IMG/VR virus record: IMGVR_UViG_3300039106_000693
Span: 1-45,645 of that record
DNA: 45,645 nucleotides
Direction: 5' to 3' (one strand)
Source: a virus
The notes beneath the pieces were generated by a model. That model searched no databases and was not told the origin of the DNA. It saw only the letters and a list, made by a program, of their open reading frames with translations. Position numbers and translations under genes: made by a program. Below are positions 38,057 to 45,645 of the stretch, one piece after another; positions within the stretch are counted from its first letter, which is position 1; the number at the start of each line of letters is the position of its first letter.

Positions 38057-40597
38057 ATGAACTTTAACACATACCGACCAACAGTACGCATGAAAGCATT
38101 TAGGGATGCTCCATTGCGTTCTACTAACGACTATCAAATCGGATTCTACGACATTGGTATCATGCGTGAGCTAATGGAGAGCGTTGATGCTTCTCAGTTT
38201 CGTGTAGCAACAATGCCTGTACCTACCAATGTATTCGATCGTGCTGAAGTTGAAAAGATTATTTCTCATCCTTCAGTCGAATATGCTTTAGTTGACAAAA
38301 ACAAGATTGTTGCTGTTTCCCTCAAGGGATCCAACGGATGGCTTTCAGCAATTACTAAGTCTGGATACAAAGTCAAAGGTGGAGGCAAGACCTCCAAGCG
38401 TCTCAAGACCGTACACCGTGCAGCTCTAATCAATGCTCATTTTGATAATGTTAATATTCAATGGGTTAACCCTACTGACTATACACGTTTCAACTTTGAA
38501 TCTGGTTGGGCAGAATGGGTAGAACAAGCTACACCTCGACTTCTTGATGGTGGTTTCATTGTTTCTTCACGTCTTATTCGTAAAGCCGTAGAAGCAATGC
38601 CTATCTATGACTCTGGTAATTCAGAAGATCAAAATGACGTATACTACGATCCTAAAATTCAAGCAGACCTTCGCAGATTTCTAATTGAATCTCGCGTATT
38701 TAATGGTCGACTTCTATTTGAAGATGGAATGATTAAAGGCAACTTTATTGTTTCCGATAATCTTCCAGAAGGCGTTGATATTCTTTCAACTCGTGACAAC
38801 GTTAAGAAAGAACTTGCTTACTCTGGTGGATTTCGTCTTATCGCAGAACCTCAAGGGCCTAAGTCCCGTGTAGTTACAGATGATCAGACTGTTATCAACT
38901 TTCCAAAGTTGTTCCGCAAAGCTGACATGGAAATGTGGCTTAAGGAAGATTATGAAAAGATGTTCCAAGACGCAGTCAATGGACGTCTTCTCACCAACTG
39001 GAAATCATATTTTGTTCGTCAATTCTCACGTGACAATAAAGAAGTAGAAGATGTAGAAGCTCAAGCTCGCATCGGATACGTTGGCTATCGTTGGGCTAGT
39101 ATGGGATTATCAATTACGGATTCTCCGTGGTTGTTCAAAACTCTTGCTATCTCACACGCAAAGCCACTTGAAAACCGTATTCCTATTCCATGCAGTGTTT
39201 ACGAGCAAGTCATTCCTGAATCGTTAGCACGTATGGGAGGATGGGACATTGAAGTTGAAGAAGGTACAATTCGTCGACTCAATGATATCGGTGTTCACGT
39301 TGTAAATGACTTTGACTGGCTCGAGATGTACGAGAGCCATGGCGGTCATGATGAAGACGACTTCTTCAAGTTGTTCTACCGTACACTTACCGGTGGTACT
39401 CAAGACGGTCAAAAAGTAGTTGTTATCGCTCGTTCTCCTAATGGCTATGGTGAATACACCATTCTTAACTATGTTGAAGACGAATGGTATCCTACTTGGT
39501 CTAAGGCTAATGGCGAAGTAATTAGTTTTCCTGAAGTAAATGGTCGTAACTGGCCAGTTCGATTGTCTCATGCAATTCGTACCGATCAGGTTAAATACCT
39601 TGGTTTACCAAGTGATCATAACCCATTACCTGTTCGTAAGACAGAAGCCATTTATTCTGTAGCAGATGTTATGGCAGACATTGATACTGCGATGATGGGT
39701 GGTAACGTTGGTCGTTTTGTAAACGGCTCAATGCTCCACTCTTCCACACTTGGAAAACATCGTCCAGTTCAAGTATGTTCTTTAGAATCTGCTATTGACG
39801 GATGCACTCAAACTTCCGATCCTCGTGATCGTCAAGCTATTGATGCTGAAGCAGAAACTATTATTCAAGAAGTTCTTAACTCCGGCCGTCCAATAGATCA
39901 TGATCTATGGTTTGGTCGCTTTAAGAATCTTGCTCGTAAGCATCCTGAAGTAGAAACCTACGAAGGTACACTTACTCATTTGAATAACCTCTGCAAGCAC
40001 TACAATGCAATGTATGTAGAACGTGTCACCAAGTATTCTCAAGAGAATATTGAATTGTCTCCGACTATTCAAGCTCTTGCTGAACGCTTGTACTTTCACG
40101 CTGGTCCCATACTACGTAAGTTCCGTATGAACATTTATAATACTAACAGTAATGAATTTGTTCAAACTGTTGGTTCGATAAAACGTGAAGAATGGGACTA
40201 CTTGTACAAGTTTGTTGTCGATGCAATCAATTCATTTGAACGCGTCGAAGACCAACATGATTTTGTACTTGCCTTGTATTGCTCAAGCATTAAAGAGCCT
40301 ACTAGTTCAGGTAAATTGTCTGACCAAATTGTTATGAACCGCACCGTATATCCGTATCTTGAGAAAGCTCTCATTCACTACGGCATTGGTAAGCGTGTAA
40401 TCATGCAATACGAAGACAATGAGTATAAGATCAAAACTTTTAGACATAATAAGTGGCTTTATACTGATCCTGATGGCACAGAACACGTCTTTGACGATGT
40501 ACTTGAATATCAAAACCATCATGCGTCATTCTCACCTATTGTGTTTACTAATAATGAAGCACTTGCTCCTGTACGCAGACTCAAAGCTGAATTTTAG
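38057..40597 (+). CDS. putative two-barrel RNA polymerase-like protein B
   Basis: This 846-residue protein is homologous to the 792-residue protein at 25676, with the same ordered motifs. These are LLDGGFIVSS (162-171), GRLLFEDGMIKGNFIVSD (217-234, Lys 227), ESHGGHDEDDFFK (426-438), VIARSPNGYGEY (456-467), then NVGRFVNGSML (550-560) and ESAIDGCTQT (577-586). The last two resemble the segment after DxDGD in RdRP-type enzymes. The acidic centre is DEDD: Asp 432, 434 and 435 kept, Gly missing. AAGGAGG gives a strong start. It is less G+C-rich than A, so the two may be expressed differently. A polymerase role is inferred from motif order, not proven. Confidence 0.55.
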   Translation: MNFNTYRPTVRMKAFRDAPLRSTNDYQIGFYDIGIMRELMESVDASQFRVATMPVPTNVFDRAEVEKIISHPSVEYALVDKNKIVAVSLKGSNGWLSAITKSGYKVKGGGKTSKRLKTVHRAALINAHFDNVNIQWVNPTDYTRFNFESGWAEWVEQATPRLLDGGFIVSSRLIRKAVEAMPIYDSGNSEDQNDVYYDPKIQADLRRFLIESRVFNGRLLFEDGMIKGNFIVSDNLPEGVDILSTRDNVKKELAYSGGFRLIAEPQGPKSRVVTDDQTVINFPKLFRKADMEMWLKEDYEKMFQDAVNGRLLTNWKSYFVRQFSRDNKEVEDVEAQARIGYVGYRWASMGLSITDSPWLFKTLAISHAKPLENRIPIPCSVYEQVIPESLARMGGWDIEVEEGTIRRLNDIGVHVVNDFDWLEMYESHGGHDEDDFFKLFYRTLTGGTQDGQKVVVIARSPNGYGEYTILNYVEDEWYPTWSKANGEVISFPEVNGRNWPVRLSHAIRTDQVKYLGLPSDHNPLPVRKTEAIYSVADVMADIDTAMMGGNVGRFVNGSMLHSSTLGKHRPVQVCSLESAIDGCTQTSDPRDRQAIDAEAETIIQEVLNSGRPIDHDLWFGRFKNLARKHPEVETYEGTLTHLNNLCKHYNAMYVERVTKYSQENIELSPTIQALAERLYFHAGPILRKFRMNIYNTNSNEFVQTVGSIKREEWDYLYKFVVDAINSFERVEDQHDFVLALYCSSIKEPTSSGKLSDQIVMNRTVYPYLEKALIHYGIGKRVIMQYEDNEYKIKTFRHNKWLYTDPDGTEHVFDDVLEYQNHHASFSPIVFTNNEALAPVRRLKAEF

Positions 40598-40610
40598 TAA
40601 GTATAAAATT

Positions 40611-40650
40611 GGAGTATCTGGGGATAGTAATGTCCCCAGATACTCCTTTT
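40611..40650 (+). terminator. strong Rho-independent terminator
   Basis: GGAGTATCTGGGGA (40611-40624) pairs perfectly with TCCCCAGATACTCC (40633-40646), followed by TTTT. It closes the polymerase B gene. Confidence 0.9.
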
Positions 40651-40684
40651 GTATTTTAGTTTAATATTTTAAATTGGAGATTCT

Positions 40685-41341
40685 ATGTCTGATAAAGACA
40701 ATAATTTTAAATTCACTAACTCAGAAGACTTTAATCAAAAAACTTCTTCTATACTTTCCGATGCTTGGTCTCAAGTAAATAAATCTTCTAAATTCTTTTC
40801 TCAAGTAATTAAATCAACTGGTCCAAATACTTTTTCTGCTACTGTTGTAATTTTTAATTGTGACAAAGAACTTTCAGCTATTGTTACTTCTCGACCAGTT
40901 TCTGGTAAAGAAGATCTATATCAATCTCTTTGTGAAATATTATTTCTTCCTGTATCTATTCGTTCTGAATTGTTTATTGTAATTACAGATACTGTAATCA
41001 GAAACCCTCAAGACGATAACTCTAAACAAGATGCCATGAACATGACTTTTGTATCTCCTGATTTTTGTTTTATATATACTTTACCTTATAAAATTGAAGA
41101 TGGTAATGAAGTAGTATTTGATTACGATCAATCTCATATGATGTCTATACTCAAAGAAGACGAAGCTGCTGTTACTGCTGCTGGAGATATGTTGGAACTT
41201 TTTTATATTTTCTCGCATGTAGAAAATACTGGTCCTTTTCATATTGACGATGTTCTTGCTTATTTTGATGATAATGATATGGTATATGAAATTGTTAACA
41301 AAGAAAACCTACGAAAACGACCTGCTTCGTTTTTAGTTTAA
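40685..41341 (+). CDS. hypothetical protein, 218 aa
   Basis: Unrecognised. The N-terminal 50 residues are polar and Ser/Asn-rich, then alternating strands and helices (TFSATVVIFNCDKELSAIVT, LFIVITDTVIRN) suggest an alpha/beta core. The C-terminal part is acidic (YDQSHMMSILKEDEAAVTAA). TTGGAG lies about seven bases before the ATG. It starts a run of three closely spaced genes ending in the SF2 helicase. Confidence 0.6.
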   Translation: MSDKDNNFKFTNSEDFNQKTSSILSDAWSQVNKSSKFFSQVIKSTGPNTFSATVVIFNCDKELSAIVTSRPVSGKEDLYQSLCEILFLPVSIRSELFIVITDTVIRNPQDDNSKQDAMNMTFVSPDFCFIYTLPYKIEDGNEVVFDYDQSHMMSILKEDEAAVTAAGDMLELFYIFSHVENTGPFHIDDVLAYFDDNDMVYEIVNKENLRKRPASFLV

Positions 41342-41349
41342 GGAAAATT

Positions 41350-41529
41350 ATGACCCCACTTATTAATGTTCTAGACAAAGAACATTTTCATTTTACTGAA
41401 TCTTTAGTATGTATTAAAGACGCAGACACTCTTGTCTGTGGTAAACTAGAATTGTTTGATTACAAAGAACTAGAAGATAAATTTACCTTCGAACCATTCT
41501 TCGGAGAATGTGACCTGTTTGGATTTTAA
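41350..41529 (+). CDS. small acidic protein, 59 aa
   Basis: ATG at 41350 after AAGGAAAATT; stop at 41529, four bases before the helicase start. The product (start MTPLINVLDKEHFHFTESLV, end PFFGECDLFGF) is acidic with three Cys. Unrecognised; its tight packing suggests a real gene that may work with the helicase. Confidence 0.55.
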   Translation: MTPLINVLDKEHFHFTESLVCIKDADTLVCGKLELFDYKELEDKFTFEPFFGECDLFGF

Positions 41530-41532
41530 AAT

Positions 41533-43206
41533 ATGACCCTTATACTGCGACCGTATCAACAAGAAGCTCTTGACGCTGTTGTTTTAAATGCCAATAATGG
41601 TATTTCTAAACAACTAGTTGTGCTTCCAACTGGTGCAGGAAAAACTGTTATATTTTCACAGCTTCCTATAATTAAACCAGACACATTGCCAATGTTAGTA
41701 TTGGCTCATAGGTCTGAATTATTAGAACAAGCTAGGTCTAAAATCCTAGCTTCAAATCCTAATCTTACTGTAGAGATTGAACAAGCTGATCGTAAAGCTG
41801 GCAAAGTAGACGTAGTCGTTGCCAGCGTTGCTACTTTAGGTAGAAACAATACTCCTCGTATTGAAGAATATCCTAAAGATTATTTTAAATCAATTGTTAT
41901 AGATGAAGCTCACCATGCTGCTGCTCCATCTTATAGAAGAATTATTGATTATTTTTCTCCTGATTTTTTATTGGGTGTTACAGCTACACCCCAAAGATCA
42001 GATTCTACTAGACTAATTGATGTCTTTGACGAAATAGTCTACTATAGAACAATACAAGATCTTATCCAAGACGGATGGTTAGCTCCACTTATTGGATACA
42101 GAGTAAAAACAAGTACCGACATTTCAGAAGTGGAGATCCAAAATGGCGAATATAGTCAATCGCAATTGGAAGAGAAAATTGATAACCCTGAGCGTAATGC
42201 TTATGTTGTCGCTGCCTATCGCAATCTGGCAATGGCTAAAAAAGCCCTTGTATTCGCATCCGGCGTCAGACACGCCGAAAACTTGGCCATATCCTTTAGG
42301 CAAGCGTCGGTAGAAACGGCCGTAATCGTTGGTTCAACACCACGAGAAGAACGAGAAAAGATCCTTGCTCAGTTTGCAAAGGGTCAGATTTCCGTTATTG
42401 TAAATGTTGGCGTTTTGACTGAAGGCTTTGATGAGCCCTCATTAGAAGCTATCATATTAGCCAAACCCACACGAAGTACCCTTCTATATACTCAGATAGT
42501 TGGAAGAGGCACTCGTTTATTTGAGGGTAAAGAGCATTGTATAATTATAGATATTGCAGACACCACAAAAGGAAAGAAGCCTATTGGCCTTCCTACTTTA
42601 TTAGGAATGCCACCAGACTTCGATTTACGAGGACAAAGTTTAACCGACGTCGCTAAAAAGTTTGAAGAACTTGAATCGTATTGTCCAGGCGAAGCTGTTC
42701 GTGTTCTTAATCCAGATGATATTGATACAGCATATACTCGCATTAATCTATTCATGCCTCCTCCTCCTAACCCTGTAGTGTTAGAATACTCAAAGTTAGT
42801 TTGGGCAGAAATAGCAGAAGATGAATTTCATCTTGGGCTAAACAATACTGAATCTATGCGCATTAAATGTGATACCCTTGGTCGTTGGAATGTTACCATA
42901 CATGATAATCACCAAAAGTCTACTAGAGTTTTGGGTATTACTTCTGATATGCGCGATGCTTTTGCTCGTTCAGATAGATGGATACAATCTAACAGAGCAT
43001 CCTCTGTGTCTTTGCTGGACTCTTCTGCTACATGGAGAGCAGATGCTCCAACAGATTCTCAGCAAAAGTTACTAAAGCGCATTGGTATACCTATCACTAC
43101 TGACATGACCAAGGGTATGGCTAGTCAAATTATCTCTCGTTACTACGAAAATAATCCTAAGCCTAAATGGCTACAAAACAAAATATCTAGTAAAAGAAAC
43201 TTTTAA
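41533..43206 (+). CDS. SF2 DNA/RNA helicase (DEAH, UvsW/Rad25-like)
   Basis: This 557-residue protein has a complete SF2 core: Q-like start LRPYQQEALDAV, motif I PTGAGKT (32-38), motif II IDEAHHAA (123-130, DEAH), motif III-like GVTATPQRSD (148-157), and motif VI QIVGRGTRLF near 322. Residues after about 420 are unrecognised and may give substrate specificity. Such helicases unwind branched DNA or RNA-DNA hybrids and in phages can regulate origin use, as UvsW does in T4. This is family knowledge; the role here is inferred. It shares its unit with two small genes. Confidence 0.9.
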   Translation: MTLILRPYQQEALDAVVLNANNGISKQLVVLPTGAGKTVIFSQLPIIKPDTLPMLVLAHRSELLEQARSKILASNPNLTVEIEQADRKAGKVDVVVASVATLGRNNTPRIEEYPKDYFKSIVIDEAHHAAAPSYRRIIDYFSPDFLLGVTATPQRSDSTRLIDVFDEIVYYRTIQDLIQDGWLAPLIGYRVKTSTDISEVEIQNGEYSQSQLEEKIDNPERNAYVVAAYRNLAMAKKALVFASGVRHAENLAISFRQASVETAVIVGSTPREEREKILAQFAKGQISVIVNVGVLTEGFDEPSLEAIILAKPTRSTLLYTQIVGRGTRLFEGKEHCIIIDIADTTKGKKPIGLPTLLGMPPDFDLRGQSLTDVAKKFEELESYCPGEAVRVLNPDDIDTAYTRINLFMPPPPNPVVLEYSKLVWAEIAEDEFHLGLNNTESMRIKCDTLGRWNVTIHDNHQKSTRVLGITSDMRDAFARSDRWIQSNRASSVSLLDSSATWRADAPTDSQQKLLKRIGIPITTDMTKGMASQIISRYYENNPKPKWLQNKISSKRNF

Positions 43207-43280
43207 TTTTTAGTAAATACAAAAAAAAGATATTTATTAATTATTATCTATTTATATACTTTATATGAAATGGAAAAATC

Positions 43281-44837
43281 ATGTCTTTTAAGCTTAAGCA
43301 TTTTGTGCTTTCTGCTGCTTTAATTTCTAGTATATTCATATACAGTCCAGCACAAGCTCAATATAAAACTTATGACGTTGCTCCTGCAACTTCTCGTGTT
43401 AAGTTTAGTTATTCACTAAACACTTCAATACCTTTTATTTCTGGTAACATTCCTTTTGAATCACAGTATCGTGGTAAAGATATTTATACCGTTATCATTG
43501 ATACTGGCATAGAAGCTTCTCACCCTTTTTTCCAAAACAGAGTTGCTTTAGAAGCTTGTTTTTCAGCCTTGTGCCCTAATGGCAAAAATCAACAGATTGG
43601 TCCAGGAGCAGCTAAACCATTTCACTGGCACGGCACTCATGTTGCCGGAATTGTAGCTGGATACAATTCTTCTTTTTATGGCGTAGCCCCTGAATCTAAT
43701 ATCATTGCTATCAACGTATTTGATTCTACTGGATCAGCTTACGATAATGACATTACACGTGCTTTAAATTGGGTACTATCCATTTCTAATACCTACAACA
43801 TTGCTGCAATCAATATGTCTTTAGGTGGTAACATCACATATTTAAATACTTGTGATGATTACATTCCTTCAATGACAACTGCTATTGAAAATCTTAGAGC
43901 TAAAAATATAGCTACAGTAATTGCTGCAGGTAATAATTACTCCCATGGAATGAGTGCTCCTGCATGCATTTCTTCTTCAGTTTCTGTAGCAGCTGTTTAT
44001 ACAGGCACAAGTACTGTTACTAATTTTTCAAATATAAACAAACACACTACAATAGCTGCCCCTGGTTATGCTATTAACTCTTCAAAGGCTGCAGCATCAT
44101 ACGGAACAGCTTCTGGCACTTCAATGGCTACACCATTCGTTGTTGGAGCTTTTGCTGTTTACAGATCTAAGTTTGGAATTCAATCTGTTTCTAAAGTTGT
44201 TTCTGATTTTAAATCTACAACTAAAACTGCCTACGATTCTTATGCTGGCATAACAATTCCTCGTTTAGATTTTGCTCATTTATTTGCAACAGATATTCCT
44301 AATACAACTACAACTACACTTCCAATCACTACCACTACAGTCCCAGTTACCACTAGCACTGTTCCAGTTACCACTACAATCCCTATAGTAAATACTACTA
44401 CAGTTCCCGTTGTTTCCACTACGGTTCCTGTAACTACTACTTCTATAGCACCAATTGTTACCACCACCACTACTTCAGCACCTGTGGTTACTACTACCAT
44501 TCCGAAAATACTTAAATCAGTATTTCCTCCACTTTTGCACGAAGTGAGTGGAATTTATAAAACATTTGTTTATATATATTACAGGCATCCGTATAATAAT
44601 TCTAAAAATGTTTCTTATTATACTTTAAAATGTAATGGATCCACTGAATATACCATTTATCGTAACGGTGCTAATGGATGGGACGTTTATAAGTTAAAAG
44701 TTCCAGCTAAGAATATTTCATATTGCGCTATGAGATCTGTATCTTATGATGGTTCTACTTCATCTTATACTCCTAATATAAAAATATACCCTAAAAACAA
44801 AAGTTCTTCTTTAAATATTAAATCTAAAGGAAAATAA
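43281..44837 (+). CDS. secreted subtilisin-like serine protease (S8) with Thr-rich linker
   Basis: This 518-residue protein has a signal peptide (FVLSAALISSIFIYSPAQA, cut near residue 26) and an S8 catalytic domain with all residues in place. These are Asp 74 in VIIDTGIEASH, His 117 in WHGTHVAGIVAG, the oxyanion Asn in AAGNN near 218, and Ser 281 in GTSMATP. A Thr/Val/Pro linker (about 341-408, repeats of TTTVPVTT) follows, then a beta-type domain of about 100 residues. Such linkers are typical of secreted acidimicrobial proteins, so host origin is likely. A phage-borne exoprotease could cut surface proteins or serve lysis. No prodomain is clear. The first 70 residues are short for one. Confidence 0.9.
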   Translation: MSFKLKHFVLSAALISSIFIYSPAQAQYKTYDVAPATSRVKFSYSLNTSIPFISGNIPFESQYRGKDIYTVIIDTGIEASHPFFQNRVALEACFSALCPNGKNQQIGPGAAKPFHWHGTHVAGIVAGYNSSFYGVAPESNIIAINVFDSTGSAYDNDITRALNWVLSISNTYNIAAINMSLGGNITYLNTCDDYIPSMTTAIENLRAKNIATVIAAGNNYSHGMSAPACISSSVSVAAVYTGTSTVTNFSNINKHTTIAAPGYAINSSKAAASYGTASGTSMATPFVVGAFAVYRSKFGIQSVSKVVSDFKSTTKTAYDSYAGITIPRLDFAHLFATDIPNTTTTTLPITTTTVPVTTSTVPVTTTIPIVNTTTVPVVSTTVPVTTTSIAPIVTTTTTSAPVVTTTIPKILKSVFPPLLHEVSGIYKTFVYIYYRHPYNNSKNVSYYTLKCNGSTEYTIYRNGANGWDVYKLKVPAKNISYCAMRSVSYDGSTSSYTPNIKIYPKNKSSSLNIKSKGK

Positions 44838-44838
44838 T

Positions 44839-45189
44839 TTGACTCTTTTAAAAGAGATTGATCTTCAAAATAAAATTGAAACTTTATTTATTCCCTCTGA
44901 AGGATCTGCTTGCATTTTATTGGAAGCTTACGATAAAGTTATTGATTACGTTTTTCAAAATCAATCTACATACAAAATAAAGATTACTGATCAAGTATAT
45001 ATGATCTTATCATATAGTGACTTTGGAGCTTATTCTAAAGTTAATCATGATGCTACTGTTCTTTATAGAACATATACTAATACGTATCATAACTCTACAA
45101 TTTATGGTCATGCTTTAATTGTAGGCGATGATTTACAATCTGTGTCTCAAGAAGTAATTGATTCTATATTAAATATATTTTATAGATAA
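44839..45189 (+). CDS. hypothetical protein, 116 aa, TTG start
   Basis: TTG at 44839 follows AAAGG by eight bases and is two bases after the subtilase stop. The protein is mixed strand/helix (SACILLEAYDKVIDYVFQNQ, TYKIKITDQVYMILSYSDFG), unrecognised. Its coupling to the subtilase suggests a joint unit, possibly a regulator or inhibitor; that is speculation. Confidence 0.55.
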   Translation: MTLLKEIDLQNKIETLFIPSEGSACILLEAYDKVIDYVFQNQSTYKIKITDQVYMILSYSDFGAYSKVNHDATVLYRTYTNTYHNSTIYGHALIVGDDLQSVSQEVIDSILNIFYR

Positions 45190-45228
45190 TAAAAATAATA
45201 ACAATCTTACTTAAGAAAGGAAGATATT

Positions 45229-45507
45229 ATGACAATGGCAATGATGATAACATCTTCTCCCGAAGATTTATCTAATCTCACTACAACTATTAAACTGATT
45301 AAGCTTGTTGAAAACATGCTTGGAGCTAATGCTACTTTCGTAGAATATGGCGACTCAAAAATCAGCAAGCCTGAAATAGAACACATTTCAGATTACTTTG
45401 CTGGCATGCATCACATACTTACCAATCCTGGTATGACAGAACAAGGAAGCATTGAATATCAAGATTATATATCTAATGAAGAACCCTCAGAACAATTCAT
45501 TAAATAG
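45229..45507 (+). CDS. hypothetical protein, 92 aa
   Basis: GAAAGGAAG precedes the ATG by five bases. The sequence is helical (LSNLTTTIKLIKLVENMLGA) with an acidic end (YQDYISNEEPSEQFIK). Unrecognised. Confidence 0.6.
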   Translation: MTMAMMITSSPEDLSNLTTTIKLIKLVENMLGANATFVEYGDSKISKPEIEHISDYFAGMHHILTNPGMTEQGSIEYQDYISNEEPSEQFIK

Positions 45508-45645
45508 AAACTTTACTTCTAAAAAACAATGCTCATCTTGTGGATTACTATCCAATGATGTTAACAAGTCTGTTAAATACAATAAGAATTTGATTCTATT
45601 TATGATAAAAGATAAGAATATGGTCAATATTGGACATATTTATGC
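45476..45645 (+). CDS. partial gene with a CxxC motif, cut by window end
   Basis: ATG at 45476, overlapping the upstream gene by 32 bases, opens a frame to the end of the window. The readable part contains KKQCSSCGLLSND, a likely zinc-binding CxxC, then KSVKYNKNLILFMI. The ribosome site is weak, so the start is uncertain. Confidence 0.45.
   Translation, partial: MKNPQNNSLNRNFTSKKQCSSCGLLSNDVNKSVKYNKNLILFMIKDKNMVNIGHIY

Overview
The window looks like one contiguous piece of a large, AT-rich, tailed double-stranded DNA phage genome. It carries a large terminase, a portal, an S74 tail fibre, phage-like small overlapping genes, strong Rho-independent terminators between units, and no ribosomal or housekeeping genes. 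The host is probably an actinobacterium. The lytic enzyme carries an Rpf-like transglycosylase domain, and a secreted subtilase has a Thr/Val/Pro-rich linker of the kind common in secreted acidimicrobial proteins. Host assignment is inference. The end at 45645 cuts a gene, and no major capsid gene is present, so the genome continues outside the window.

Layout. (1) 69-18889, minus strand: one long virion operon, read right to left, with a near-consensus promoter at 19046-19076. In transcription order it holds a small protein, a single-module Clp-type AAA+ ATPase, small Gly/Ala-rich membrane proteins, Cys-rich proteins, a 1219-residue protein with a DnaQ-like exonuclease domain, more Gly/Ala-rich proteins, large terminase, tail proteins ending in an S74 fibre, portal, and a glycosyltransferase. 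(2) 19230-21874, plus strand: recA and small coupled genes, including a zinc ribbon. (3) 21953-23068: one plus-strand gene facing two minus-strand genes. (4) 23419-25506: small plus-strand units, several ending in a terminator followed by a conserved motif around ATGGGTAGATC. (5) 25063-31447: a richer-GC block holding a 792-residue polymerase-like protein between two paralogous small proteins, then micro-proteins and a 336-residue protein with an SSB-like C-terminal tip. (6) 31448-38056: many small genes, a HicA-like protein, a winged-helix regulator, the Rpf/SLT lytic enzyme behind a structured leader, and a stand-alone IS110-type helix-hairpin-helix protein. (7) 38057-45645: an 846-residue paralogue of the polymerase-like protein, an SF2 helicase, a secreted subtilase and small genes.

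Most interesting: the 792- and 846-residue proteins share an ordered motif set that resembles two-barrel RNA polymerases (cellular RdRP, YonO and crAss-like phage enzymes). Their acidic centre reads DxDD instead of DxDGD. If correct, the phage encodes two divergent single-chain polymerases. A repeated leader motif (AAAAAGAAGGG) upstream of five small units is a candidate signal for a phage-specific transcription system. The DnaQ-like exonuclease domain inside a giant virion-locus protein is the second unusual feature. Two places (5191-5238 and 20935-21015) look like +1 frame breaks and need read-level checking.
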